Assembly: GCA_943846735.1 (NCBI GenBank)
Contig: OX044364.1
Span: 1,860,001-1,924,000, forward strand
Direction: 5' to 3'
Length of the DNA stretch: 64,000 bases
Origin: CAJQLB01 sp905479065
GTDB taxonomy: Bacteria; Bacteroidota; Bacteroidia; Flavobacteriales; Flavobacteriaceae
A program made the translations under genes and the position numbers. The notes beneath the pieces were generated by a model, which saw only the letters and a program-made list of their open reading frames with translations, was not told the DNA's origin and did not search any database. Below are positions 43,955 to 54,200 of the stretch, piece by piece. Each line of letters begins with the position of its first letter. The first letter of the stretch is position 1.

Positions 43955-44632
43955 ATGAAATTTTTATTATTAATTTATTACTCCCTTTACACATCAACCT
44001 TACTATTAGCTCAAGACAGTGTTGTTAAAAATATAGGTGATTTTTCTATTTTAAAAGCCTATGATTTAATAAATGTTGAACTTATTAAATCTGATAAAAA
44101 TATAGCTGAAATTTCGGGAGATAATAAGAATAATATTGAAATAGTAAATAAAAATGGAGTATTAAAAATAAGACTTAATATCGAAAAAAGTTTTGATGGT
44201 AAAGCAACTAATGTTAAACTATTTTATAATACACTTGATGTAATTGATGCTAACGAAGGGGCTGTTATTACTTCATATGACACGATAAGGCAATACGAAA
44301 TTGAACTTAAAGCACAAGAAGGTGGTTTGATTAAAACTGCTATTGATACTAAAGAAATTATTATGAAAGCAGTAACTGGAGGTGTTATAGATGTTTCTGG
44401 TATTACTCAACATCAGAACATTGCAATTAGCACAGGTGGTGTGGTAAAAGCAGCAACTTTAAAATCTAAAAACACAGACATCCTTATAACTACCGGAGGA
44501 GAAGCTTTCGTGAATTCAACAGAATCTCTTGATATTAAAATTAGGGCAGGTGGGGACGTTTTTATTTATGGCAAACCTAAAAAGGTTACTAAAAACAAGG
44601 TGTTAGGTGGTAGAATAAAATACATGGATTAA
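43955..44632 (+). CDS. DUF2807 (GIN-domain) secreted protein
   Basis: A 225-residue protein with a signal peptide (ending LLAQ). The mature part is a repetitive right-handed beta-helix-like GIN domain (FSILKAYDLINVELIKSD near the start, then regular short strands such as GGVIDVSGITQ and GGEAFVNSTE), typical of putative auto-transporter adhesin head domains. Function unknown; probably surface or periplasmic. Spacing of 84 bases after rnr leaves its operon status open. Confidence 0.8.
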   Translation: MKFLLLIYYSLYTSTLLLAQDSVVKNIGDFSILKAYDLINVELIKSDKNIAEISGDNKNNIEIVNKNGVLKIRLNIEKSFDGKATNVKLFYNTLDVIDANEGAVITSYDTIRQYEIELKAQEGGLIKTAIDTKEIIMKAVTGGVIDVSGITQHQNIAISTGGVVKAATLKSKNTDILITTGGEAFVNSTESLDIKIRAGGDVFIYGKPKKVTKNKVLGGRIKYMD

Positions 44633-44684
44633 AGATGTCGCCTTTAGTGTTAAAACTTTAAAATAGAATTTACTTCATATTAGC

Positions 44685-45353
44685 ATGATTGACGATATCC
44701 AAGCAGCAATACCTTTAGGGTTTTTCTTATCTTTTATGATTGGACCAGTTTTTTTTGTTTTAATTGAAACAAGTGTTACTAAAGGTTTTAGAGCGGCTGT
44801 GGTGTTTGATTTAGGGGTTATTATTGCTGATGTTTTTTTTATTGCTTTAGCTTACTTTAGTAGCTTTCAATTATTAGAAAACCTCAGTAATCAACCTGGG
44901 TTATTTGTATTTGGCGGTATGATTATCACAGTCTATGGTATTATAATTTTTTTAAAAAAACCAAAGAAAGCTTCGCAACAAGAGAATGAATATATTTCTG
45001 ATAAAAAAAACTACCTAGGAATGTTTATTAAAGGGTTTTTAATAAATTTTATTAACATAGGTGTTCTTGTGTTTTGGCTAGGTATTATTATTATCACAGG
45101 CCCTACTTTAGAGAACAATCTCAATAGATTTGTTGTTTTTTTTTCAACGATGATTGGTGTTTATTTTTTTACAGATTTAGTTAAGATTTTATTAGCAAAG
45201 CAACTTAAAAAGAAGTTAACACCCACACGTATAGTCAAAGTAAAGAAAATACTAGGATTTATTTTAGTCATCTGTGGTTTGGTTTTAATTATTAAAGGAT
45301 TTCTTCCGAAAGACCAATTAAATCCACAAAATTTAATTGAAGATATACGTTAA
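44685..45353 (+). CDS. LysE/RhtB-family exporter
   Basis: A 222-residue inner-membrane protein with about six hydrophobic helices. The N-terminal PLGFFLSFMIGPVFFVLIET matches the family's conserved first helices (G-x-x-x-GP). Such proteins export amino acids or similar small molecules; the substrate is unknown. It ends where the minus-strand tRNA-Cys terminator begins. Confidence 0.85.
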   Translation: MIDDIQAAIPLGFFLSFMIGPVFFVLIETSVTKGFRAAVVFDLGVIIADVFFIALAYFSSFQLLENLSNQPGLFVFGGMIITVYGIIIFLKKPKKASQQENEYISDKKNYLGMFIKGFLINFINIGVLVFWLGIIIITGPTLENNLNRFVVFFSTMIGVYFFTDLVKILLAKQLKKKLTPTRIVKVKKILGFILVICGLVLIIKGFLPKDQLNPQNLIEDIR

Positions 45354-45385
45354 TAAAAAAAACCTTCAATAAAAATTGAAGGTTT
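45354..45385 (-). terminator. Terminator downstream of tRNA-Cys
   Basis: Stem AAACCTTCAAT (45360-45370) with ATTGAAGGTTT (45375-45385) around AAAA, with eight Ts on the minus strand. It may also stop lysE transcripts from the other side, though with a short T run. Confidence 0.85.
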
Positions 45386-45388
45386 GAG

Positions 45389-45459
45389 AGGCGTCTAGCG
45401 GATTCGAACCGCTGTAGAAGGTTTTGCAGACCTCTGCCTAGCCACTCGGCCAAGACGCC
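45389..45459 (-). tRNA. tRNA-Cys (GCA)
   Basis: A 71-base cloverleaf on the minus strand: acceptor GGCGTCT/AGACGCC with discriminator T (U73, the Cys identity base), D-arm GCCGAGTGGCTAGGC, anticodon loop CTGCAAA with anticodon GCA, T-arm GCGGTTCGAATCCGC. CCA is not encoded. Confidence 0.96.
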
Positions 45460-45508
45460 ATAATTGGCAGCAAATGTAAAAAAAATTAATCTTTCTTAGC
45501 CTGTCAAT

Positions 45509-45874
45509 TTAGATTTTTCGTTCTTGTGTCATTTTAATCGTTACCATTTGAACATCACCGCCGATTGGTGGATTTACTTTTGAAACAGCCACAGTAACGA
45601 CATTTACTCTTGGACAATTGTAAAAAATAGCATTAATTATCCGTGATGTAACATGTTCTAATAGCTTTGATGCTGATGCCATTTCTGTGGTGACAATTTT
45701 GTTTAGTAACACATAGTCTACGGTATCTTCTAAAGCATCTGTTTGAGATGACTTGTTGAGATTTGCATGAACACTTAAGTTCACTAAGTAATCACTTCCT
45801 ATGATTGTTTCTTCCTCTAAACAGCCGTGATAAGCGTAAACACGAATTGTATCAAGTGTAATTATAGCCTCCAT
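45509..45874 (-). CDS. folB: Dihydroneopterin aldolase
   Basis: A 121-residue folate-pathway enzyme that cleaves dihydroneopterin to 6-hydroxymethyl-dihydropterin. ITLDTIRVYAYHGCLEEE at the start, DYVLLNKIV in the middle and KVNPPIGGDVQMV at the end match the family. Its ATG overlaps the stop of the zinc-ribbon gene by one base (TAATG), so the two are translated together. Confidence 0.93.
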   Translation of the reverse strand: MEAIITLDTIRVYAYHGCLEEETIIGSDYLVNLSVHANLNKSSQTDALEDTVDYVLLNKIVTTEMASASKLLEHVTSRIINAIFYNCPRVNVVTVAVSKVNPPIGGDVQMVTIKMTQERKI

Positions 45875-46083
45875 TAATTAGTAAAAAAATCAAAAACATT
45901 ACTTAACGCACTAGTTTTTGTCTTAAAAAACTCCGTGTAAGTGCATTGCTTACATGTAACTGACGTGAATTTTTTAGTTTGAATATCAAATAATTTTGAA
46001 AAAACACCACCAGTTGCTCTAATTTGATCTATTTCATATTGTTTATGACCACATTTTTGACAATTATAATTTATCGTATTCAT
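45874..46083 (-). CDS. Small zinc-ribbon protein (DUF2082/COG3478-like)
   Basis: A 69-residue protein with two CxxC pairs (CQKCG at 8-12 and CKQC at 44-47) that should bind one zinc, and the family-like string IRATGGVFSKLFDIQTKKF between them. It is predicted to bind nucleic acid; its function is unknown. It is coupled to folB and divergent from glnS. Confidence 0.8.
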   Translation of the reverse strand: MNTINYNCQKCGHKQYEIDQIRATGGVFSKLFDIQTKKFTSVTCKQCTYTEFFKTKTSALSNVFDFFTN

Positions 46084-46159
46084 TTTTTATCTTTTTTCTA
46101 TGTTATATCCAAGAAACGGGATAATATTATCAATAGCACTAAAATAAGCTGAATTTGTT

Positions 46160-46167
46160 TAATTTTG
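46160..46167 (+). promoter_or_regulatory. Promoter -7 element for glnS
   Basis: Plus-strand TAATTTTG, matching TAnnTTTG, 28 bases before the glnS ATG. Confidence 0.45.
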
Positions 46168-46195
46168 AAAACATATTAGAAAGAAAAATATTTAG

Positions 46196-48202
46196 ATGTC
46201 AGAAGATGTTAAAGCGCTTAATTTTATTGAGCACATTATAGAAGAAGATTTAGGTTCAAGCCTTCAAAAGAGTCAGTTGCGCTTTCGATTTCCTCCTGAA
46301 CCAAACGGGTATTTACATATTGGCCATACAAAGGCAATTGGTATAAGTTTCGGGTTAGGTGAAAAGTATAACGCTCCTGTAAACTTACGTTTCGACGACA
46401 CTAATCCTATTAAGGAGGAGCAAGAGTACGTTGACGCGATCAAACGAGATATTTTATGGTTAGGCTATCATTGGGAAAATGAAGTCTATTCTTCTGATTA
46501 TTTTACGCAATTATTTGAGTGGGCAGTTAAAATGATTAAGGAAGGTAAGGCTTATGTAGACTCTCAATCAAGTGAAGATATGGCATCCCAGAAAGGCACT
46601 CCAACTCAAGTTGGTTATAATAGCCCTTTTAGGAGCCGCTCTGTTGATGAAAATTTAGATTTATTTAATCGTATGAAAGATGGTGAATTTTCGTCAGGAG
46701 AACACGTCTTAAGGGCTAAAATTAATATGGAAGACCCTAATATGTTAATGCGAGATCCAATTATGTACCGTGTTATGCATGCTCGTCATCATAGAACAGG
46801 AAGTGATTGGTGTATATATCCCATGTATGATTGGACTCATGGAGAAAGCGATTATATTGAACAAATTTCTCATTCTTTGTGTTCTTTAGAGTTTAAACCA
46901 CACCGTAAATTATACGATTGGTTTAAAGATCAAGTTTACCAGTACAGTCAAGATACGCTGCCTCTTATTCCTAAGCAGAGAGAGTTTGCTCGCTTAAATT
47001 TAAGTTACACAATAATGAGTAAACGTAAACTTTTAAGACTCGTAGATAACAATATTGTGACGGGATGGGATGACCCAAGGATGCCTACAATCTCGGGACT
47101 AAGACGACGAGGCTATACACCAAAAGCAATACGTTCTTTTATTGATAAAGTTGGTGTTGCTAAGCGTGAAAATATTATTGATGTATCCTTACTAGAGTTT
47201 TGTATACGCGAGGATTTAAATAAGGTAGCTCCAAGAGTTATGGGTGTTTTAAATCCAATCAAAATTATTATTACAAATTATCCCGAGGATAGAGAAGAAT
47301 GGTTAGAAGCTGAAAACAACCCTGAGAATATAGATGCTGGCACTCGTAAAGTTCCTTTTTCTAGAGAAATTTTTATTGAAAAGGAGGATTTTAAAGAGTC
47401 TGCAGGAAATAAATTTTTTAGATTAAAAATAGGTAGTGAGGTGCGATTAAAAAACGCCTACATTATTAAAGCTAATTCCGTTTTAAAAACATCTACTGGA
47501 GAAATAGAGGAGGTTCATTGCACTTATACAAAAGACACTGAAAAAAGAGTTAAAGGAACATTACACTGGGTGTCTATTAAACACGCTTTGAAGGTAGAAG
47601 TAAGAGACTACGACCGCTTATTCTTGCATGAAGCTCCAGATAATCAAGGAGACCGAAGTTTTATGGATTTTATTAATCCAGAATCTCTTAAAATTATTCA
47701 AGGCTACGTTGAACCTAGTTTAAAGAATGCTCAACCAGAGGAGCGGTTTCAATTTCAACGTTTGGGATATTTTAATATTGATAAAGACAGTGATACTGAA
47801 AGACTGGTGTTTAATAAAATCGTTGGTTTGAGAGACTCTTGGATTAAGAAGCAGGCAGCTTCAAACAAGAACCAGTCATTTGCACCACCATTAAATAATC
47901 AACAACCAAAAGCGATTAATGTGCTTCAAAAATTAGGTAAGAAATACACGAAACAATCAAAAGAAAAACAATTACTCATTAAAGATGAGGTGAAGACTCT
48001 TACTCAAGATATTCAATATAGTGACTTAGAGGCACTTTTTAATACATCGGTTAAGAAAGTAGGTACAAGAATAGTTGTAATGATATCCTTGCAGGAAATG
48101 CTCAATAAAGGATTGACTCGTAATCAATTAATTAACGACTTTATAAGTAAAGCACTAAATGATAACAACGATTTATTAGTTGCTGAGGCAAAGAATTTTT
48201 AA
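46196..48202 (+). CDS. glnS: Glutaminyl-tRNA synthetase with C-terminal extension
   Basis: A 668-residue class I synthetase charging tRNA-Gln directly. Catalytic motifs PNGYLHIGHTKAI (HIGH) and MSKRKLLRL (KMSKR) are present, with the anticodon-binding beta-barrels to about residue 555. About 110 more residues follow (from about 560), helical and lysine-rich, ending DLLVAEAKNF. Many bacterial GlnRS end near residue 555; some carry a YqeY-like tail, but this one is shorter than the tails I know of. A separate gltX is in the same window. Confidence 0.95.
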   Translation: MSEDVKALNFIEHIIEEDLGSSLQKSQLRFRFPPEPNGYLHIGHTKAIGISFGLGEKYNAPVNLRFDDTNPIKEEQEYVDAIKRDILWLGYHWENEVYSSDYFTQLFEWAVKMIKEGKAYVDSQSSEDMASQKGTPTQVGYNSPFRSRSVDENLDLFNRMKDGEFSSGEHVLRAKINMEDPNMLMRDPIMYRVMHARHHRTGSDWCIYPMYDWTHGESDYIEQISHSLCSLEFKPHRKLYDWFKDQVYQYSQDTLPLIPKQREFARLNLSYTIMSKRKLLRLVDNNIVTGWDDPRMPTISGLRRRGYTPKAIRSFIDKVGVAKRENIIDVSLLEFCIREDLNKVAPRVMGVLNPIKIIITNYPEDREEWLEAENNPENIDAGTRKVPFSREIFIEKEDFKESAGNKFFRLKIGSEVRLKNAYIIKANSVLKTSTGEIEEVHCTYTKDTEKRVKGTLHWVSIKHALKVEVRDYDRLFLHEAPDNQGDRSFMDFINPESLKIIQGYVEPSLKNAQPEERFQFQRLGYFNIDKDSDTERLVFNKIVGLRDSWIKKQAASNKNQSFAPPLNNQQPKAINVLQKLGKKYTKQSKEKQLLIKDEVKTLTQDIQYSDLEALFNTSVKKVGTRIVVMISLQEMLNKGLTRNQLINDFISKALNDNNDLLVAEAKNF

Positions 48203-48244
48203 AGCTCTAAATCACATAAATTCTTTGATTATTTCATGTCTTTA

Positions 48245-49171
48245 TTAGTTTTCTTTTTTCTGATTTGAATTTTTCATTGCCTCACCAATTTGATTACTTG
48301 CGGTAAAGCTTGCAACCATGTCATTTAACATATTACTTCCAGCTTGTGGTGAGTTTGGTAATAAAATCAAATTACTATTAGTTTCACCACCTATTGATTG
48401 TAACGTATCGTAATGTTGTGTCACAACAATTAATGCAGAGGCTTCTTGTGAATTAATACCAACCTTATTAAGAACCTCTACAGACTCTTCCAAACCACGT
48501 GCTATTTCTCTTCGTTGATCTGCAATACCTTGCCCTTGTAAGCGCTTGCTTTCAGCTTCAGCTTTTGCTTTTTCAACGATTAATATACGTGCTGCATCCC
48601 CTTCAAATTGAGCCGCAATCTTTTCACGTTCTGAAGCATTAATTCTATTCATGGCTTGTTTAACTTGTGCGTCAGGGTCTATGTCTGTGACTAATGTTTT
48701 TATTATATCAAAACCATATCCTGACATGGCATCATTTAACTCAGCCTTCACCGCTAAGGCGATATCGTCTTTTTTTACAAATACATCATCAAGTTTCATT
48801 TTAGGAACTTCAGCACGAACTACGTCAAAAACGTAGGAGGTAATTTGGTCGTGAGGGTAGTCAAGTTTATAAAACGCGTCATAAACACGGTCTTTAATTA
48901 CTTTATATTGAACAGAAACCTTTAATCGTACAAAAACATCATCTAGTGTTTTAGTTTCTATTATGACGTCTAATTGTTGAATTTTTAAACTTAATCTACC
49001 AGAAATTCTATCAACAAGCGGTATTTTGATTTGTAAACCAGACTGTCTAATGCTTTGGAATTTTCCAAACCGCTCAACAATAACTGCCGTTTGTTGTTTT
49101 ACAATAAAAAATGCAGAAATAATAATTAGTAATGTGAAGAAAATGATTGGAACAATAGTAAAAAGACCCAT
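48245..49171 (-). CDS. SPFH/Band 7 (stomatin-like) membrane protein
   Basis: A 308-residue protein with one N-terminal membrane helix (about 5-24) and a Band 7 domain (FGKFQSIRQSGLQIKIPLVD ... VDIDPDAQVKQAMNRINASERE) followed by an alanine/glutamate-rich coiled coil (about 180-235). It resembles the QmcA/HflK-like group, which scaffolds membrane microdomains or protease complexes. No NfeD partner is adjacent. Transcribed alone on the minus strand. Confidence 0.9.
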   Translation of the reverse strand: MGLFTIVPIIFFTLLIIISAFFIVKQQTAVIVERFGKFQSIRQSGLQIKIPLVDRISGRLSLKIQQLDVIIETKTLDDVFVRLKVSVQYKVIKDRVYDAFYKLDYPHDQITSYVFDVVRAEVPKMKLDDVFVKKDDIALAVKAELNDAMSGYGFDIIKTLVTDIDPDAQVKQAMNRINASEREKIAAQFEGDAARILIVEKAKAEAESKRLQGQGIADQRREIARGLEESVEVLNKVGINSQEASALIVVTQHYDTLQSIGGETNSNLILLPNSPQAGSNMLNDMVASFTASNQIGEAMKNSNQKKEN

Positions 49172-49511
49172 AGTGACAGATTTAAATAATTAGAAATTAA
49201 TTGACACCTAAATTAAGCTATATTTGTGTCATTTGACAACATGTTTTATTAAACTTAGTGCTTGTATTTTGTTAGTAGCATGAAAGATGGTTAATGTTAC
49301 AGTATTACCGACACAATTTTTAAAAATTCACAAATACACGGTTTTGAAAACCTCTGTTATGCACTACAATAACTTTGAAACTATTAGTTGAATTCAAAGC
49401 GCCTGTAAAACACTGCTTACCGTTTGAATTTAATTTACAGTTAACTTTCTGTTCGTGCTTAAAGATTCGTAGTTAATAACCTTAGAAGAGCATTATATTT
49501 CGTTGATAAAT
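49172..49511. other. 340-base gene-free gap between gltX and the SPFH gene
   Basis: No open frame of note, tRNA, terminator hairpin or perfect -7 element on the minus strand was found. A plus-strand TATATTTG at 49218-49225 has no plus-strand gene downstream. It may hold the SPFH promoter and an unrecognised small RNA, but nothing can be supported. Confidence 0.4.
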
Positions 49512-51029
49512 CTACGTATTTGACTTTGTTATGAACTTATTAATACGATGTATGGTTTTGTCTAGGCCAATCATATAAATAATATCAAATACATCAGGAC
49601 CTTTTAATGCTCCTACAAGTGCTAATCTTAATGGCATCATAATGCGTCCAAAACCGATATTTTTTGACAAAATCCAATCTTTTACAGATTGCTCAATAGC
49701 TTTTTTTGATCCAGCATCTGCAGTATTTAAAACAATTAACAAGCTTCTCATTAAATCAAAAGTGTCTTCTTTAAGAGTTTTTTTCAAAGCTTTAGCATCA
49801 TAAGTGTCTGGGTTTACAAAAAAGAATGAGCTTAATTCCCAAAAATCAGTAACAAAAGTGGCGCGTTCTTTTATTAGGTCAACAACAGCTTCTATATATT
49901 GATTTGACACTTCGCTTAATTCATCCTGAGAGTTTTTAAACAAAACACCTAAGTGTTGTGTTGATTGCTTTTGCATGTAGTGATGATTAAACCATTTAAT
50001 TTTTTCTGGATCAAACCGTGCACCAGATTTATGAACGCGTTCTAAATCAAAAGAGTTAACAAGCTCTGAGAGGGTAAATATTTCTTGTTCTGAACCAGAA
50101 TTCCAACCGAGTAATGCCAGGAAATTTATCATTGACTCTGCAAAGTAGCCGTCTTCTCGGTATCCTCTTGAGGAATTATGAGTGTGTGGGTCTATCCACT
50201 CTAAAGGAAATACAGGAAAACCAAGCTTATCTCCGTCACGTTTGCTTAATTTTCCTTTCCCTGTTGGTTTTAGGATCAAAGGAAGGTGTGCAAATTTTGG
50301 TGTATCCCAATCAAAAGCGCCGTATAATAAATGATGTAAAGCTAAAGATGGTAACCATTCTTCTCCACGGATAACATGCGTAATATTCATTAAATGATCA
50401 TCAACCACATTAGCTAAGTGATAGGTAGGCATGCCGTCACTTTTAAAAAGTATTTTATCGTCTAGGTTAGCTGATTGAATTGTTATCACACCTCTTACAA
50501 GGTCTTTAAGCTCGAGGGTTTCATTGCTAGGGCTGTAAAAGCGAATAACATAATCTTCACCATTAGCTATTTTGTTTGCAACTTCATCAGGGGTGAGAGA
50601 TAGAGAGTTATTAAGAGACGTTCGATTACGCCAATTATAAACAAATGTTTCACCTTTTTTTTCTTCTTCTTTTCTTAAATTATTAAGTTCTGTTGTTGAG
50701 TCAAACGCGTAATATGCTTTTTTAGTTTCTATAAGTTTTAGGGCGTAGTCTCTATAAATAGATTGACGTTCGCTTTGACGGTAAGGCCCGCAGTTTTCGT
50801 TTTTTTCAGGACCTTCATCGAAAGGAATTCCACACCAATTCAATGCGTTAATAATATAATTTTCCGCCCCTTCTACATAGCGATTTTTATCTGTGTCTTC
50901 AATGCGAAGAATGAATGTTCCGTTGTGCTTTTTTGCAAATAAGTAATTGTATAAAGCGGTCCTTACACCTCCAATGTGAAGCGGTCCTGTTGGGCTTGGT
51001 GCAAATCGCACTCTAACGTTTTGACTCAT
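49512..51029 (-). CDS. gltX: Glutamyl-tRNA synthetase
   Basis: A 505-residue class I synthetase. RFAPSPTGPLHIGGVRTALYN carries the HIGH motif and the KLSKRDGDKLGFPV stretch the KMSKS-type motif. The C-terminal helical anticodon-binding region is full length. Because glnS is also present, this enzyme is probably discriminating (Glu only). -7 element TATATTTG at 51046-51053. Confidence 0.97.
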   Translation of the reverse strand: MSQNVRVRFAPSPTGPLHIGGVRTALYNYLFAKKHNGTFILRIEDTDKNRYVEGAENYIINALNWCGIPFDEGPEKNENCGPYRQSERQSIYRDYALKLIETKKAYYAFDSTTELNNLRKEEEKKGETFVYNWRNRTSLNNSLSLTPDEVANKIANGEDYVIRFYSPSNETLELKDLVRGVITIQSANLDDKILFKSDGMPTYHLANVVDDHLMNITHVIRGEEWLPSLALHHLLYGAFDWDTPKFAHLPLILKPTGKGKLSKRDGDKLGFPVFPLEWIDPHTHNSSRGYREDGYFAESMINFLALLGWNSGSEQEIFTLSELVNSFDLERVHKSGARFDPEKIKWFNHHYMQKQSTQHLGVLFKNSQDELSEVSNQYIEAVVDLIKERATFVTDFWELSSFFFVNPDTYDAKALKKTLKEDTFDLMRSLLIVLNTADAGSKKAIEQSVKDWILSKNIGFGRIMMPLRLALVGALKGPDVFDIIYMIGLDKTIHRINKFITKSNT

Positions 51030-51045
51030 TTTCTTTGTTTTGAGG

Positions 51046-51053
51046 CAAATATA
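51046..51053 (-). promoter_or_regulatory. Promoter -7 element for gltX
   Basis: Minus-strand TATATTTG followed by C, 16 bases before the gltX ATG. Confidence 0.5.
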
Positions 51054-51257
51054 AAACGATAATTGTGAAAATTAAGGGTCTCTTTGAAAATCATTTTAAA
51101 GTGTATTTTACCGAAGTTGTCGTTAAGCAGGTTTTTTTTGAATTGTCTTAATGGCACTCTCTGGTTGGTAATCGATTTTAATGGAATGTTGTGGTTTTCA
51201 AAGTAGTCAATTAACAATAAAATTGTAATTTTATAAGTTAATTGTATATTATATTTA

Positions 51258-54200
51258 GTGGTAGATAATTTTATAACAGTAAAACTTAAATTAGAAAGGT
51301 TCATAAAGAAGTATTATGTCAACGAGCTCATTCGTGGCTTAATTTTGTTTGCAGCCATTGGGTTGTTATACTTCTTGTTTACTTTATTGATAGAATACAT
51401 ATTATGGCTTAAACCTGTAGCTAGAACATTATTGTTTTGGGTGTTTGTTATCGTTGAATTATCGTTGTTTATTAAGTTAATTATCTCACCGACTTTTAAA
51501 TTATTGAAGCTAAAACAAGGCCTTAACTATATTGAGGCCTCGCGTATTGTTGGAGAATTTTTCCCAGAAGTTAAAGATAAATTGATTAACGTAATTCAAC
51601 TTCATAACACCAAAGATAGGTCCGAGTTATTGTTAGCGAGTATTCAGCAAAAATCCTTAGAGCTTAAGCCTGTTCCATTTTCGATAGCGGTGAATTTTAG
51701 TCACAACCTAAAGTACCTGAAATATCTAGCCATTCCTCTGTTAATAGTTACATTGTCATTTATTTCTGGGCACATGAATTGGTTTAGTGATAGTTATAAC
51801 CGGGTTGTAAATTATCAAACAGCTTATGATCCACCAGCACCTTTTCGTTTTTTAATTACAAATCAGAATTTAAATGCAATAGAAAATAACCCGTTTAAGC
51901 TTGTTGTGACGACAAGCGGGAATGTAGTTCCAGAAGATGTTCAAATTTTTTATCAAGGTGAGGCATATTTCTTGAAGCAATCGCGTACAAATGAGTTTGA
52001 GTATGTTTTTTCTAAACCCCAACAACCTCTTGAATTTATAGTCTCTGCAAATGGTGTTTTTTCTGAGACTTACAGGCTTAATGTGATTGCCGCACCTACA
52101 ATCCTAGGTTTTGAAATGGTTTTGAATTATCCTGCATACACGAAGAAAAAAGACGAGTCTTTTTCTAATAATGGTAATGCGTCAGTCCCACAAGGCACAA
52201 AAATCACATGGAATGTAAGGACAAAATCGACAACACAACTTCGTTTAGTTACTGATGATTCGGTTTTTTCTTTTTTGAATGATAATGATAATTTTAAAAC
52301 ATCTCAGCGCGTTCACAATAATTTAAAGTACTTGATAAATACGAGTAATGAGTCTTTAGAAAATTATGAATCATTAGCCTTCTCTATTAATATCCTAAAA
52401 GACGAACTTCCACGACTTAAGGTAGAAATGAATCGAGATTCTGTAGAGTTGGAGACGCTTTATTTTTATGGCCAAGCGAGTGACGATTATGGACTCAACA
52501 AGTTAGAGCTCATATATTATCAAACAGACACTCCTGAAAATAAATTTATTAAGTCAATTCCAATTAAACAGACTAATTTTGATGAATTTATTTACATATT
52601 TCCTAATAACTTAGATCTAGACAACAATGTTAGTTATGAGTTATATTTTAAGATTTATGATAATGACATTATTAATGGTTATAAGAGTGTAAAAAGCGAA
52701 CTTTTCCGTTACAGAAAGCGTTCTGTCAAAGAGCTTGCTCTTGAGAAATTAAATAATCAAAAAGCAACTATTACAGATTTAAATAGGTCTTTAAATAATT
52801 TTGATAAGCAAGATTTAGAATTAAAAAATTTAACAAAAAATCAGAAAGAAAAGTCAAATCTTAGCTTTAGTGATAAGAAAAATTTTAAGGAGTTTTTAAA
52901 GAGGCAAAAGAATCAAGAGAGGTTAATGCAAAACTATAATAAAAACCTGATGAATAATTTAAAGCGTTTTGAAAAGGAAGACGTGCAAAATGATTTCTTT
53001 AAGGAGGCGATTGAAAACCGTTTGAAAGAAAATCAAGAACAATTATTAGAAGACGAAAAGCTCCTAAAAGAGCTAGAGGAATTATCAGATAAGCTTCAAA
53101 AAGAGCAGTTGACAGATAAGCTTGAGCAATTAGCCAAGCAAAACAAGAATAAGAAACGAAGTTTGCAGCAGTTGTTGGAGTTAACCAAGCGTTATTATGT
53201 TTCTAAAAAAGCTGAACAACTCAAGATGCAAATTGAAGAATTAGCAAAGAAGCAACTTCAGCTCTCAGAAGAAGACATGGAGCGTAATACAAAAGACAAG
53301 CAAGAGAAGCTTTCTGACTTGTTTGATACGTTTAAAAAGGACATGCAAGAAATTGACACTGAAAACAAGCAGCTAAAGGATCCGATTGAAGGAATTAAGC
53401 GTGACCCAGTTTTAGAAAAACTCATTGAAAAAGAGCTGAAAAATGCGCTTAATAAATTAGACAAAAAAGAGAATTCTCTTAATAAAAAGGAACAACAAAA
53501 TGATCACAATAATGCTCAAAAAAGTCAAAAGAAAGCATCTCAAAAGATGAAAGAAATGGGACAGTTAATGAGTCAAACAGCTATGGGTGGAGGAGGTGAT
53601 CAAATGTCTGAAGATATAGATGTGCTTAGGCAAATTCTTGATAATTTATTATTGTTTTCTTTTAATCAAGAAGCGTTAATGATGCAGTTTAAAAATATTC
53701 AGGTTAATCATAATAAATATGCTCAATATTTGAAGAGGCAACAAGATCTCAAGGTGCATTTTGAACATGTTGATGATAGCCTCTTCGCGTTATCTTTGCG
53801 GCAGCCAATGATTTCTGAGCGTATTAACAAAGAAATCACTGAGGTGTTTTTTTATATGAACAAAACATTATCACAATTAGAAGACAATAGGTTATATCAA
53901 GGTGTTGCTTCCCAACAATACACGGTGACATCATCGAATACGTTAGCTAATTTTCTAAGTGATTTATTAGACAATATGGAAAGCCAAATGAACCCTACTC
54001 CTGGGCAGGGCGAGGGTAGTGAGATGCAGTTACCGGATATTATCATGAGTCAGGAACAGCTAAATCAGGAGATGAAACAAGGCTTAAGTGGCTTAAGTCA
54101 ACAAGAGAATGGTGATAAAGAAGGAACTAAGGGATTAAAAGAAGATGGCGAGCCTAGTAATAAAGGCCCTAAAGGGGCGGGAAATAGTTCTGATGAGAGC

